A DNA stretch of 64,000 nucleotides from Septoria linicola (GCA_024114885.1 CP099420.1:1426001-1490000); one strand, 5' to 3'. Positions 11,440-23,093 are shown, numbered from the stretch's first letter. Made by a program: numbers and translations. The notes: a model not told the origin generated them from the letters alone.

Positions 11440-13044
11440 CTACGCGACAGGCTTCCAGCCTTCGACCCAGCCCTTGACCGCCTTCATGAACTTGAAGAAT
11501 CCAACGTTGTACTCCTCATGTCCGTACTTCTTGTCCACGACCCTTTGTGGGAACGCAATTCCAGCTCCATATACGCCAGGTAATTGCTCCTTTTCTCCAG
11601 AGGCAGTAGTGTAGGAGAAGACACCCTTGTCGTGGTCAAATGTTGGCTGTTGTACCGCTTCACCAGTGCTGAGCTTAAGATCTGGTATTTGGTTCCGCGT
11701 GTACCCAATTGCTTGCACGACAAATTGCGCGTCGTCGATGTGTTGCCGATACACTTTCTCCTCATCGCCCTTCTGATACGAGATCTTCTCAATGACCTTG
11801 ATAATAGGAGAAGAAGGCAATCGATCAGGTTCCAGGTTCTCTTTCGCCCATGTGGCAGCTGCGCCCTTCAGTCCAGTATTATCCCGTGCAATAAAGCCGT
11901 CTTCGAATTCTGCATACCGAAGTGGATGACGCGTGAACCACTTTACTTGAAGATCAGGCTTCGACGTCTGTGCTAGATGAGCAAGATTCCAGAGTACCAG
12001 TATTGCGGAATGCGAGGCACCAATCACAGCGACTTTCGTGGGTCCCAGAGGACTGAGCAGGGCGGATAGGTTGGTAGGTGAAAGCGCGTCATCAAGGTTG
12101 ATATGCTGCAATCCAGCAGGCTCATACGGCAATTTCGGGTCCAGCGGCGTGGATCCTGTGCAGAGGACTATTCGCTTCGTCTTAACATTGGTTATGTCCT
12201 GCGCTGACCGTGTCTTCGTGTCAAGGTTCACAGTCCATGTTTGCGAGCTCTGGTCCAGCGTTGCATCTGCTACACGACCCAGCTGCGTGACGACGCCTGG
12301 TGTTCGTTTCAGGCCATTTGTGAGCATGAGACACATATCTGCTGCATGACTGAGATGACAGCCCTTCTCTTGATCAAGAGTGCGGAGATCCTGCAGCTTG
12401 TCTTTGCTGCCCTTCACTGCTGCGCCGTCTGAAGGATTTGGTTCTTCCCATCGATCTCGAGATGGGAGGTCGCTCACAATCTTCCGGAAGGGAGATACTG
12501 CTTGCGCAAAGTCGACAAAGAGCTTGACTTTGGTGTTTGAGGGCACTTCTCGGTAGTACTGGTTGACTCTGCCTCCATTGAATGATTCGTCAACCCATAG
12601 AATCCTGTCTACTCGATTCTCAAGAAGATTGCCCACCGCGGTAATGCCAGCTGGACCTGCCCCTACTACGACTGCTTCATAAGTGTCGTCTGGTCCAGAC
12701 ATTGCGGAATCTCTCCGGACCTGATTTGTGTCTGCATGCGTAGCCATCGTTCTTCTCGAACTGGCACAAACAATTGCTCTTGGTGTACGAAAACTGTGAT
12801 CCGGCTTGGAGCTCGCTTGTTTTGAGGCAATCGAGTATGGTTTGCGATAACCCGCAGCACTTGTACATAAGGATCTCTGCTCACCTCCCACGCTTCGTCT
12901 TACGCATATCCTTCCCATTTCTGACACAGTCCGCTTTTGCCGCAAGACAGACATCCTGCAAGGTCTAACGAGCTGTCCATATTGGGTATCGACAGACGCC
13001 CTCGCGGCATGTCTCACCGCCACACTAGAAGCAGAGGACGCCAT
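11440..13044 (-). CDS. FAD/NAD(P)-binding oxidoreductase
   Basis: A single exon of 534 residues. A dinucleotide-binding GAGPAG motif lies at residues 128-133 (EAVVVGAGPAGITAVGNLL), a second Rossmann glycine motif is visible at VAVIGASHSAILVLWNL, and the distal segment LPGVYGAGIAFPQRV fits the C-terminal FAD-contact region of pyridine-nucleotide-dependent flavoproteins. Substrate is unknown: no CxxxxC redox pair of the thioredoxin or glutathione reductase type is seen. The first 99 residues are Arg/Ser-rich and poor in acidic residues, which could be a mitochondrial presequence. Alternatively translation may start at the in-frame ATG at 12747 (MATHADTNQV) or at residue 115 (MSGPDD), just before the flavin domain. 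Flanking genes give no pathway hint. Confidence 0.85.
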   Translation of the reverse strand: MASSASSVAVRHAARASVDTQYGQLVRPCRMSVLRQKRTVSEMGRICVRRSVGGEQRSLCTSAAGYRKPYSIASKQASSKPDHSFRTPRAIVCASSRRTMATHADTNQVRRDSAMSGPDDTYEAVVVGAGPAGITAVGNLLENRVDRILWVDESFNGGRVNQYYREVPSNTKVKLFVDFAQAVSPFRKIVSDLPSRDRWEEPNPSDGAAVKGSKDKLQDLRTLDQEKGCHLSHAADMCLMLTNGLKRTPGVVTQLGRVADATLDQSSQTWTVNLDTKTRSAQDITNVKTKRIVLCTGSTPLDPKLPYEPAGLQHINLDDALSPTNLSALLSPLGPTKVAVIGASHSAILVLWNLAHLAQTSKPDLQVKWFTRHPLRYAEFEDGFIARDNTGLKGAAATWAKENLEPDRLPSSPIIKVIEKISYQKGDEEKVYRQHIDDAQFVVQAIGYTRNQIPDLKLSTGEAVQQPTFDHDKGVFSYTTASGEKEQLPGVYGAGIAFPQRVVDKKYGHEEYNVGFFKFMKAVKGWVEGWKPVA

Positions 13045-14437
13045 GTGGATGTTCTCAAATAAGATTTACGTCCCTGGCCAGTTTCCACAGGCAGACTGCC
13101 GTCAGGAGTGGTGGCCGCTTGCTCCCTTGACTCCGATCAAGAATCCAGAACAATCGCAGGCAGTGGAGTCACAGGCTTGCCCGGACCCGTAAACAGAAGT
13201 TTTGCTTGTCGCGGCCAATGCGCGTCTTTTTGTTGTCTGAGTTTGCGTGTCCGCTTGCTTGTGATTGTGTTTTGCCGACGACCCGATAGATTCTATGTAG
13301 GTGGAAGTGATCCTCGTCTAGTATTGTGCGACAAAGCGTACAGTGTGGTCAGTTGTTGAGATGCGGCGTGCAGGAAACCCCGTAGATGCTGGCTTGTAAT
13401 CTGGTGAAGATAAGTCTCGTCTTGTTCTGCTCGAGAGATTTTAGACGACTAATGGCGATGATGTCTGGAAGAGTGGCAACGTGCAAGACGTGTCGTGCGA
13501 AAAGTCTTGGCCTGGTTTGAAATCTCCGCGATCGGCGGCCGCGTTCTACAAACAACACCACACAACATTTCACATTCGCAAACCCATCTGCGAAGACGCT
13601 GCCCGATTTCCCTCCATCGAGGCGTGTCTGCCGCACGACCATCGAGCTGTGTTTAACCTACCCAGGGTGTCGAGCGAGACTGATCAGCATCACGTTTAGT
13701 CGATCTTCCACAAGAGCAGCACTGTTCTCAATAATTTCAACGTGTTCAAAGATGGCCAGCGCATAGTAGCTTGAGTAGAAGCATGGCTTGAGGTCCAGAT
13801 TGCACTTCCACATAACGAGCTGCTCCCATCTGCCCAGAAGAAGTAGCTTGTACCCATCGACACAAGCAAAGCAATCGCGAATCATCATCGAAGGCAGATG
13901 AAATGCCTCTAAGAAGAGCTGTCTACAGTCAGGGTCAGCCTTAAGGTAGCTGCATTGCCGAACATTTGATGAATGCGGCCTGCACCACTTCAGCTGCATC
14001 GCCCATGGTATGTCTTGATTCTCTCAAGACCGGCAGCAGCTCGCGTGTCACTCAGCTTGATCTCGAACCACTTGTCATCGCAGCCGCGTCTCATCGCAGC
14101 CACTTTCGTCGATGTGGCCCTGACGACTTTAGTAATCCTTCGAATGTTAAGAGGAACGGAGGGATGGCTGCTAGTCAATATGCCGAGACAGGCATAGATC
14201 GGCAAGGGCTGTGTCCTCAGGCTGCGCAGCAGGAATCCGAATCCCTCTGCGAGAGCGAGCGCTCCGAGACCGATTTCACTACCACCAATGCCTCTTTACT
14301 CACAGCAAACCTCGCTGTCAGTGCTTGTTATGCTTGCCCTGGGATGATGCTTCTCAATTCCGATTCTGCTGCCTAAACGCTCCCAATGCCATGATGCTGT
14401 GGCATGTAAGCAGGTAGGAAGGGGGTCTGTAAGTGAG
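13045..14437. other. Intergenic, 1.4 kb, no gene recognised
   Basis: Contains the promoter of the oxidoreductase gene. Short open frames exist on both strands (for example 13658-13999 on the minus strand) but have no recognisable domain and no supported splicing. Confidence 0.45.
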
Positions 14438-14588
14438 ATATAAGTAGGCGCTGCACGACAGTGAAAGCTCCTGTGTCACATCAGCATCTCATCAGCATCT
14501 ATCAAGAACATACCAACACAGCTCAACATCCACTTCGACAAGGAGGCATTCTCAACGAAGACTGCTCTCACACAACCAGACTGGTCGC
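14438..14588 (+). promoter_or_regulatory. Promoter-like segment cut off by the transposon nest
   Basis: A TATA-like ATATAAGTAGG at 14438-14448 is followed by CA/CT-rich sequence (repeated ATCAGCATCT, then AACACAGCTCAACATCCAC) resembling a fungal transcription start and 5' leader. No open reading frame follows before the transposon end. The first ATG-led frame beyond the 17.5-kb island is at 32101, so this may be the separated promoter of that small gene. This is inference from layout only. Confidence 0.35.
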
Positions 14589-15215
14589 CAAGCAAGTAGG
14601 ATTCACTTGTTTGCAAGCCTTGCGGCAAGTAAGTAAGCAAGTAGAGAGCCTGGCTGTTACGTAAGCAAGGCAAGTAAGCAAGTGAATAGATAGCAAGTGA
14701 CTTGCAAGCCTTGCGGCATATTATCCTTCTTCGAGTAAGAGTAGTAGAATTGCGGCAATTGTTTCGTACGACGGCGACGGCGTAAGAGCGTTTATTATAC
14801 TATCCTCCGCCGTTTAACGGTATTAAGATATACGAGACAATCGAGCAGTATCTATATAGCTAGGCTATTATAAGTGTCTAGTCTACTACGCGCGTATTAA
14901 TAGTAAGGGTATTAGTATAGTTATACTAGATCGTAATAATAAAGTATAGGGATCGTCTAAGAAGTAGCTAAAGCCGCGTCGATTAATTAGCTTAGTTAGC
15001 TTAACCGAGCTCGCTTATATACGCTTAATATTAGATCTAATAGCTTTAGACCCTAGATTCCTTATAATCTACTATCGTAATTATAGTATTATTACTAGTA
15101 TATTAAATAATATTACTAAAATATATTAGATAGATATTCTAAGCGGTATAAAATAGAGCTTAGATAGTTAGTAAAATTTCTATATAAAAATATCTCTAGA
15201 TTTATATAGTCCTAG

Positions 15216-15420
15216 TATAAGAGCGTAGAGTAAATAGTCGAAGTAAAGGAAGGCCGCTTACCTTACTACCTTGTCTTAGTATACTAGCCTATACTAAGTA
15301 TACTTAGCGTATAGGTATTTTATACGCGACGTACGCGCTCTATATTAGAACCTACAAGAATTAGTCTACGGTCTTAACGATAGTTAAGAGCGTTCTATAC
15401 GTTACTATATACCTTTTATA
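15216..15420 (+). repeat. Element A 5' LTR
   Basis: 205 bp, paired with 28851-29055. The two copies differ at about eight sites, all transitions by eye. Preceded by target duplication CCTAG. Contains AAGAATTAG at 15356-15364, which is complementary to CTAATTCTT at 15424-15432 just after the LTR. Confidence 0.95.
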
Positions 15421-15839
15421 ATTCTAATTCTTCTCTCCTATACGGAGTAGTAATCTATAGAACCCTAGAAACAAGATATCGTATAACGACGACGCCTCGT
15501 AGGAGGAACGTATACGAGACGAGCTCGCTAAATAAGAGCTAGAAGATTATCTTAACTAAAACGGGCCTAACGCTAGTAACGCTATAGGATATAGCTAACT
15601 AGTAGACGAGGATATAGAGCTAGATCGCTTAGTAGCTACTAATAAGGCGTTACGTAAGTAGGTCTACCTCGCTAACCTATAACGTAAGAATATACGCTTA
15701 TAAAGTAAACTCGTAGCGCCTATAGGGAGTAGCCTTCTTACTAGCGTATAGCTTAGTCGCTATAAACAAGATAAGGCGTCTAGTATCGGCGGACTATAGC
15801 TAGAAGACCTAGGTAACGAGCCTACGCCTCGTACGAGTA

Positions 15840-16371
15840 GTAACCTTAGAGTTAGTAAGAGCCTAAGGTTAAAGGAGCTAAAGCCTTTTAAAGGTAAGAA
15901 CGTTAGAGAAGCTAGAGAGTTTATTAGAATACTTAAGGTAATCTTCGCTAATAGCGTAGACTATTTCGTAGCGTATAGGCCGCGCGTACTCTACGCTATC
16001 TTATACCTAGTAGGCGATATCTTAGATAAGTAGTATAACGAGAATAATATTAACTATCTTCCTCCTTCCTATACTTAGGATAAGTTTCAAGCCTTTATCT
16101 TTAACTCTATTAGTAACGAGTAGAATCGTACGATCCTCGTAACCGTAGAGTACGAGCGTATCTAGTAACGCTATAACTAAACTACCTAGTAATTCGATAT
16201 AGAGTTAAATACTCTAGAGTACTAGCTAGGTAACTTTAGCGAAGAGTAGTAGTATCGTACGTTTATCGTAAAGCTACGTAAGCTACTACGATAGGAGCTC
16301 TTAAAGTAGAAGAACCTACTACTACGTAACCGTAGCGACCTTATCGCGTTTACGAAACGATACGAGGAAGC
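15840..16371 (+). pseudogene. Element A gag, 5' part
   Basis: The frame reads a retrotransposon gag-type segment (KPFKGKNVREAREFI-like near 15885-15930, then a helical region) with TAG stops at former Trp/Gln codons. It is cut at GAAGC (16367-16371) by element B and resumes after 23093. Confidence 0.75.
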
Positions 16372-16543
16372 TATAAGAGCTAGGTAAGGTTAAAGGCTAA
16401 GATCCGCCTTAGGCTCGTAGGCTTAGCGTATAGTATAACTATAGTACGCGTATATATCCGAAAGGAGGCAAGAATTAGTCTTACGATATCCTAATAGTCT
16501 TATTAGGAGGGCGCTCTATATATTACTATATACCCCTTTTATA
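16372..16543 (+). repeat. Element B 5' LTR
   Basis: 172 bp, starts TATAAGAGC and ends TTTTATA. Differs from the 3' copy by about five transitions and no transversion by eye. Carries GGAGGCAAGAATTAG at 16464-16478, the reverse complement of which closely matches the sequence just downstream of the LTR. Confidence 0.95.
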
Positions 16544-16560
16544 ATTCTAATTCTTCTCCT
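16544..16560 (+). other. Element B primer-binding region, probably self-priming
   Basis: ATTCTAATTCTTCTCC directly follows the LTR, and the same sequence follows the A 5' LTR at 15421. Its core CTAATTCTT can pair with AAGAATTAG inside the LTR of the same element. This fits the self-priming used by Tf1 and related chromoviruses rather than a tRNA primer. Confidence 0.55.
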
Positions 16561-16899
16561 TCCGAGAGTAGTAATCTATAGAGGCCTATAGCTCCTCGAC
16601 GTAACGTAGGCACGGCGCCGCTAGAGCTCGTAATAGGCGAAGTAGATAATTAAGGTAATCTTATAGATACTAATAAGGTTTAGGAGTAGGAGTCTACTAG
16701 TATAACCGAAGACAGTACGTAGGTAGAGCGTATATAGCTCGAAGCTAAGAACTAGGAACTACGTCGTCGCCTAGAGATATACGCTCTACGACGAGAGAAT
16801 AATCGGCTCCTTATAGAGTTAGAATCTCTATCCTCGAGTACTCCTAGTACTCTCGATATTAGCGATTCTAAAGACGACGCTACTACTAGTATCGTAGGT

Positions 16900-19800
16900 A
16901 GTATACTTTACGATAGCGCGTCGTATACGCGATATAAAGGTCCTAAAGTTAGAGAACCTCGTACCTTTAAGAGTAAGATAGTCCGAGAGGCGAGAGAGTT
17001 TATTCGTAGTCTTAAAGTAATCTTCCTTAATAGTCTATAAGAGTTTAGTATAGAAGATTCGAAGGTCCTATATAGTATTATATAGCTCGTAGGCGAGGCG
17101 TAAGAGACCTAGTATAACGAACACTCTAAGGTAATACCTCTAGACTATACTTAGACTAAGTTCAAGCGCTTTATCTATAACGTTATTAGGGATTAGGCGA
17201 ATTATACGATCCTCGTAACGGTTAAGTATAAGAAGGCCTAATAGGGTAAGGGCTAAGAGGTGCGCTAGTTCGCTATAGAGCTAGGCTACTTAGAGTCTTA
17301 ACTAGGCGACTATACCGAAGCGTAGCTAGTACGCTAGCTCCTTATAAAGTTAAAGCTAGCGCTTCGATAAGAGATTATTAAGAATTATACCGTACCTAGT
17401 AAGCGCGCTAATTTAGTTACGTTAGTAAGGCGCCTAGAGTAAGCTAATAAGGTAATTCCTATACGGTATAACTAGAGCGGAAGCTAGAGTAATAGGGACC
17501 GTAAGCGCGATACGTACTCGAAGCGTAAGCGTATAGAGAGCGATACTTCTACGCGTAGGCGAGACGATAGTCTAGGAGGGAATAACACGCGTCGCTCTAG
17601 CGACAAAGGTTCTACTCGCTCTATTATAGGCTATAAGTATTTAGAATACTATAGCTATAAGTAGAAGGAGTATATTAGTACTAATTCTATCTACCCTAAC
17701 CGAAGCGCCTAAGACGATAGTAAGAAGCCGTTAGTACGTAAGGTTACTATAGAAACGCTAAAAAAAGAGAAGGTATTAGAGAAGGACTACGACCTCTAGA
17801 TACCGAGCTTAGTAGCGATATATACCTCTCTATATAAGTCGTAAATACGACTTACCTAGAGAGCGTAGTCGAGGCGTAGGATAGACTTAAGCTAGCCTAA
17901 TTCCTTCTTAATAATACTACTAATATTAACGTAGTATTAAGATCCTTTATCTTATAATATAGTATTATAGCTCGAACTAATACCGCCTTACCTCTAGCTA
18001 CCTTATTTACTAGGGAATTAGGGTATTATTATAGCGTATACTATATACGCGTATAGCTCGTAGACTCTATAGGAGTAGAGCGTATAGTAGGCGTAATCTT
18101 TTATACCTATAATATACTAACCTCTAATATAATCTTAGGTCGACTATAGAGGCGTACTTATCGTATACGAGTCGATAGCGGCTTAGATAAGTAGACCTAT
18201 AGCGATACTTTTAAAAACGTTAAGGTTAGGGAAGCCTATAAGTTTTTTAAGGACTTAAAGTATATACTAACTATATATATAGTAGTAATAAGTAAGATAG
18301 GCGAAGGCGAAGAGCTTAACCCTCTTCCCCTTAAGTTCTAATAGTTCTCTAACGTTCTAAATCTAATAGAAGAGATAAGGAGTAAGCTAGTAGATAGCGT
18401 AGAGTATACGATTAAGCTACGTCTAGGTACCGTTCTACTCTTTAGGCTACTATATTACTAGTCGGGTAAGGAGCTAGAGGAATTAAAGAAATACCTTACT
18501 ATAGGCCTTAAGTACGATTAGATTAAGCGTAGCGTTAGCGAGGCGGGTACGCCTATCCTATTTATACTAAAGAAAGATAGTAAACTAAGGCTATATATCG
18601 ACTACTAAGGGTTAAACGAAATTACTATTAAGAATAGGTACCTACTTTCTCTAATTAGCGAAACGCTAGATAGGCTTATAGGAGCTATATAGTTTACGAC
18701 CCTAGACCTTATAGATATATACTATCGGATTCGTATTAAGCCTAGCGACCGCTAGAAGACTACGTTCTATACACGCTACGGCTACTTTTAGTATAAGGTG
18801 ATACTATTTAGCCTAACTAACGCTCTAGCTACGTTCTAGGCGTATATTAACCGTACTTTAGTAGGATTAGTCGATACGTGCTACGTAGTATACCTTAATA
18901 ATATCCTTATCTATAGTAAGAGCCGCGCGGACTATATACGCGACGTATACGACGTGCTTACGCGCCTCTAGAAGTTTAAGCTCTATACTTAAAGAGCGAA
19001 GTATAAATTCTAGTAGAAGGAAGTCGATTTCCTAGGCTTCGTAGTAACTACTAGAGGGGTTACGATAGATCTACGTAGGATAGACGTAATCGTAGCGTAG
19101 CTAACGCCTATAACGCTCGTAGAGGTTTAATCCTTCCTTAGGTTTACTAACTTCTACTAGCGTTTTATTTTTAAATACTCTAGAGTAGCGTCTCTACTTA
19201 TAGCGTTATCTAAGGGCGCCGTAGTAGGCAAGAAGCCGGGCCTACTTAAGTAGACTATACGAGAGGAGTAGGCGTTTACTAAGTTAAAAAAGCGTTTTTC
19301 TATAGTACTACTACTAAGGTACTTCGACCCTACGCTTAGGTTACGGGTCGAAAGCGACGCCTCTAATTACGTAATTACTATAATCCTTAGCTAACTCTTC
19401 GAGTCTAAATAGTACCCTATTATATTTATATCTAGGAAGATAATTACTATAGAGTATAATTACGAGGTATACGATAAGGAGCTTCTTATAGTAGTTAAGG
19501 CTTTTAAGGCGTAGAGGCCGTACCTCGAAGGCGCTCTATATACGATCGACGTACTAGTCGACTATACTAACCTTTATAGGTTTATAGGCATAAAGAAGTT
19601 AACCGGTAGGTAAGCCTATTAGGCTATATTCCTAGCCCTATTCGACTTCGTTATAACGTACTAGGCAGGTAAGCGAAACCTAGCCGACGCGCTGTCGAGG
19701 CGTAGCGATTACGCTAAGGAGGTAGTAGAGGTAACTAACCTTCTACCTACTCTATAGACTAAGTTATAGCTATAGGATAGTTAGAGTACAAGGGACGTAG

Positions 19801-21400
19801 GCGGACTACTCGTAGCTCGTATCTATACGACTTATAAAGAATAGTATTCTTCGATAGAGAGAAGTACTAACTCTAACCCGTAGTAGTAGTTTTTAACGCC
19901 TATACGAGTAGTAGGTATAATTACTAAGGACGAGGAGCCGTATACGAATATCTTAGACTTAATCCTTAGATATACTCGCGCGCTAGTATAGGCTAAGCTA
20001 AGTATAAGCGTAGTATACTCGTAAGCGATAAGTAATAGCGGCTAGTTTAAGTAATATACTATAAGAGAGAGAAACCTCTAGGTAGACGATTTACTATATA
20101 TACCTAAGGACTACGCCTTACGGACGTAAGTAATTCGTATATATTACGATAATACCCTTATAGGCTATTTTAATAAGGATAAGACTATCTCGCTAGTACG
20201 AAGGAAGTACTAGTAGCTAGAGATAACTAAGGATATCGTATAATACGTAGAATCCTATAGGAGTTACTAGAAGGTAAAAGCGCGTCGCTATCGACTATAT
20301 AGCGAGCTAACTACGCTACCTATACTAGATCGTCTATTCTAAGAATTAACTTAGGATTTTATTATAGACCTTCTACTAAGTAAGCGAGAAGTATACGTAT
20401 ATAATACGATTCTAGTTATTATCGACCGATATACGAAAATAGTTATCTTTATACTAACTACGAAGAGGTATACTAGTAGTAACCTCGTAGGAGTCTTAAT
20501 ATTAGAAGTAATTAGGTATTATAGTATACCTATAGGCATTATTAGTAATAGAGGGTCTATGTTTACGAGTTAGTTCTAGTCTAACTTCTACTACGAGGCG
20601 TATATAAAGCGTAAGCTAAGTATAGCGTTCTATCCGTAAACAGATAGGTAAACCGAAAGAGCGAATTAGACGCTTAAGACTTACCTACGTATCTACTACG
20701 TAGAGTAATAAGATAACTAGGCGGACCTATTAGTATAAGCCGAGTTCGTATATAATAATAGTATGTATATAATACTAAAGGTATTACCGTTTATAGCGCT
20801 ATATAGTTTTAATCTAGAGCTAGTAACGAGTAGGCGAGAAGCTCGAGGCGCGCTTCCTAAAAGGGAGGTACTAGCTACTAAGGAAGCTATAGAAAGATTA
20901 AAGAAGAACTATAAGACGCTAAGTAAACGCTAGTAAGAAGTAAGCGAGGCGTAGGCTAGGTACTTTAATAATAGGTATTAGGCTAAGGAATATAAGGTCG
21001 GCGACATAGTCTTACTATCGATAAAGAACCTACGATTAAAGGTTCCTTTAAAGAAGTTAGTAGATAAGTTTACTAGGCCCTTTAAGGTAATTAACGTAGT
21101 AGGGAAGTAGGCGTACCGCTTAGCTCTACTACTAGACGCTCTTATCTATAACGTATTTTATATATCGCTTCTAGAACCTTAGAAGGGTAGCGAGACGTAG
21201 GTAGAGAGTATACTACTCGTAGACTACTAGAGTAAATAGGAAGTTAAGAAGATCCTTAGAACTCGAGTAAGGAAGGGCGTACGCTAGTACTTAATCCGCT
21301 AGTAGAGCTAGCCTAAAGAGTACGACTAGTAGGAACCTAAAGAATATATTAGTAGCTATATAGTACTAGACGTATTCGAAGCGTAGCGCGTAAGTAGGCG
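16900..21400 (+). pseudogene. Element B gag-pol remnant
   Basis: Plus-strand reading gives gag, protease, reverse transcriptase, RNase H, integrase and chromodomain in the usual Ty3/gypsy order. Recognisable pieces are the reverse-transcriptase motif ending YLNNILIYS (near 18892-18916, both catalytic Asp lost), the RNase H motif VESDASNY (near 19348) and a chromodomain segment with RVRKGVRQYLIR (near 21265). Stops are TAG or TAA at positions where Trp or Gln is expected. All changes fit C-to-T at CpA on either strand. Confidence 0.85.
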
Positions 21401-21417
21401 CGTAGTAAGGTAGAAGC

Positions 21418-21481
21418 GCTAAGGCGCTAATACGCTAAGGCACTAATACGCTAAGGTACTAATACGCTAAGGCACTAATAC
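21418..21481 (+). repeat. 16-bp tandem repeat, four copies
   Basis: Unit GCTAAGGCACTAATAC repeated four times with single-base variants (GGCGC, GGCAC, GGTAC, GGCAC). It lies directly after the chromodomain of element B. Two units keep the CA that is otherwise rare here; the GGTAC unit shows the C-to-T change. Confidence 0.85.
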
Positions 21482-21712
21482 GGCGATACTAAGTACTAAG
21501 CGCTAAACTTATATATAAGAGCAAACTTTAAATTTAAGAAGGTAAGAAAATTACTAAGGTATTTAGGATATATCGAAGCGTAAACTATATTATTTATATA
21601 CGCTCGCTAAGCGAGTCGTATAGTACTCGTAGGTAAAGAGTAAGAATCTAACTATAGCCTATATAGGCGCGAGTAGAGTATAAGAGGCGTAGATAGGTAG
21701 TAAGCGAAGCGC

Positions 21713-22620
21713 TTATTTATCGTCTATAGAGAGCGCGTCGTCGCTAGCGTTTCCGCCGCTATCGACGCCCTCTACGTCCTTACCCTTATCCTCCTCTACC
21801 TCTACCTCCTCGTTGAACACTACGTCCTCTAATAGCTTACTCTCCTCTTAGTTACTACTCTTAAAATAGGCCGCCTCTATAGTAGCGTCTAGGGCGTCGC
21901 TAGAGGCGCCTACTATATAGTTAGTCTACGAAGAGTATTAGTATCGTATAAGGATCGTATAGGAAAAGTAGGTATACCTCGTACTATAGCTTAAATATAG
22001 CTACTATAAAGTTAGACTAGCGCTAGGTCTCTACTAGACCGGCGACGGACATCGCGCTAGCCGGTAGCGAGCCGAGTACGCTCGCCTTACGTAGCGTATC
22101 CTAGCTACCGACGGCTTTACCCTTATTACTAGTAAAAACCCTCTTAGCAGTCTTAATAGAGGTATAGAGGGCCTTTAGATAGCGCTTTACCTACTCTTTA
22201 CGTACGCCCTTAGAGAGGGTCTTTAGCTACTCGCGGTAGTATAGTACGTAGCGCGCCTACCGCTTAAGGTTTCTATTAGTAATACGCTTATAAGGGTAGT
22301 ATTAGCGCTTATAGCGCTAGTACTTAACCTTCTAGCCGGGCTTTATTACCCTATTATACGTAGGCTCGTCGTCTATACGTAGTCCGTTAGTAGGTAAAGC
22401 GTAGTTAAGGAGTATTCGAAGATCCGTACCGTCGTAGGTATACTTAATATAGTAGAGGTAGATCTCGATATCTCTACGGCCTCTAATATTGTCGATAGTA
22501 CGTAGTAGGCGGTTTAGGACTACGACTCGGGTACGCTTCGGTAGTATTATACTTACGTTCGTAGTATAGTAATCGTATAGAGATACTAGCTTACTAAGGA
22601 TATAGAAAATATTATATACG
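21713..22620 (-). pseudogene. Antisense coding block between pol and 3' LTR of element B
   Basis: On the minus strand a protein-like frame can be read from about 22620 down to 22140, including YNIFYILSKLVSLYDYYTT and RDIEIYLYYIKYTYDGTDL, with only two stops, both TAG at likely Trp codons. A further open, acidic segment ends in NASDDALSIDDK and a TAA at 21713-21715. The two segments are in different frames, so an intron or frameshift lies between them. No known retroelement domain is recognised. Composition and sparse RIP-type stops suggest a former gene of about 300 residues carried antisense, either an accessory gene of the element or a captured host gene. The start is undetermined. Confidence 0.45.
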
Positions 22621-22916
22621 TAGAAAGAAAGTCTAAGAGAGAGTTAGAAGAGTTTTTAAAGAATATACTCGAGCCTAGCGACGTAGTCGCTATAGTAGAG
22701 ATTATATTACTACGTAAACATAAATATATATAGTAACCCTTTACTTCGTAGCGCGTATTTACGTAATACGCTAAAGGTCCGTAGGTATAACGCGTTAGAG
22801 ACGCGATAAGCGCGGAATATATAAAGTATATTATAAAGACTAAATAGGTAGCCTAGAATATAACCTAGTAAGTAAGAGTGTCGCTAAGAGTAGCTCCCTT
22901 AGAGAGAGGAGATAGT

Positions 22917-23088
22917 TATAAGAGCTAGGTAAGGTTAAAGGCTAAGACCCGCCTTAGGCTTATAGGCTTAGCGTATAGTATAACTATAGTACGCGTATAT
23001 ATCCGAAAGGAGGCAAGAATTAGTCTTACGATATCCTAATAGTCTTATTAGGAGAGCGCTCTATATATTACTATATACCTCTTTTATA
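22917..23088 (+). repeat. Element B 3' LTR
   Basis: 172 bp, partner of 16372-16543, preceded by a purine-rich tract at about 22900-22912 and followed by the target duplication GAAGC at 23089-23093. Confidence 0.95.
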
Positions 23089-23093
23089 GAAGC

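Larger units (their letters stand above)
16372..23088 (+). mobile_element. Element B: Ty3/gypsy chromovirus nested in gag of A
   Basis: 6,717 bp with LTRs at 16372-16543 and 22917-23088 (172 bp each) and the target duplication GAAGC (16367-16371 and 23089-23093). Internal order: primer-binding region, gag (about 16900-17700, with zinc-knuckle Cys codons turned to Tyr near 17625-17690), protease, reverse transcriptase (about 18400-19010; YLDD now YLNN near 18892), RNase H (about 19335), integrase (about 20080-20830), chromodomain (about 21205-21360), a 16-bp tandem repeat (21418-21481), then an antisense-coding block (21713 to about 22620) and a purine tract AGAGAGAGGAGA before the 3' LTR. Insertion into A dates it as the youngest of the three. 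Stops throughout; dead. Confidence 0.95.

Noticed and set aside
13658..14205. Minus-strand frames that could be exons of a small gene
   Set aside because: The upstream frame lacks an ATG, no clean splice pair joins them, and no family is recognised.
14600..14720. CAAGTAAG clusters considered as a CRISPR-like or telomere-like array
   Set aside because: Spacing is irregular, the units occur inverted at the other end of the island, and this is a eukaryote; they are hAT subterminal repeats.
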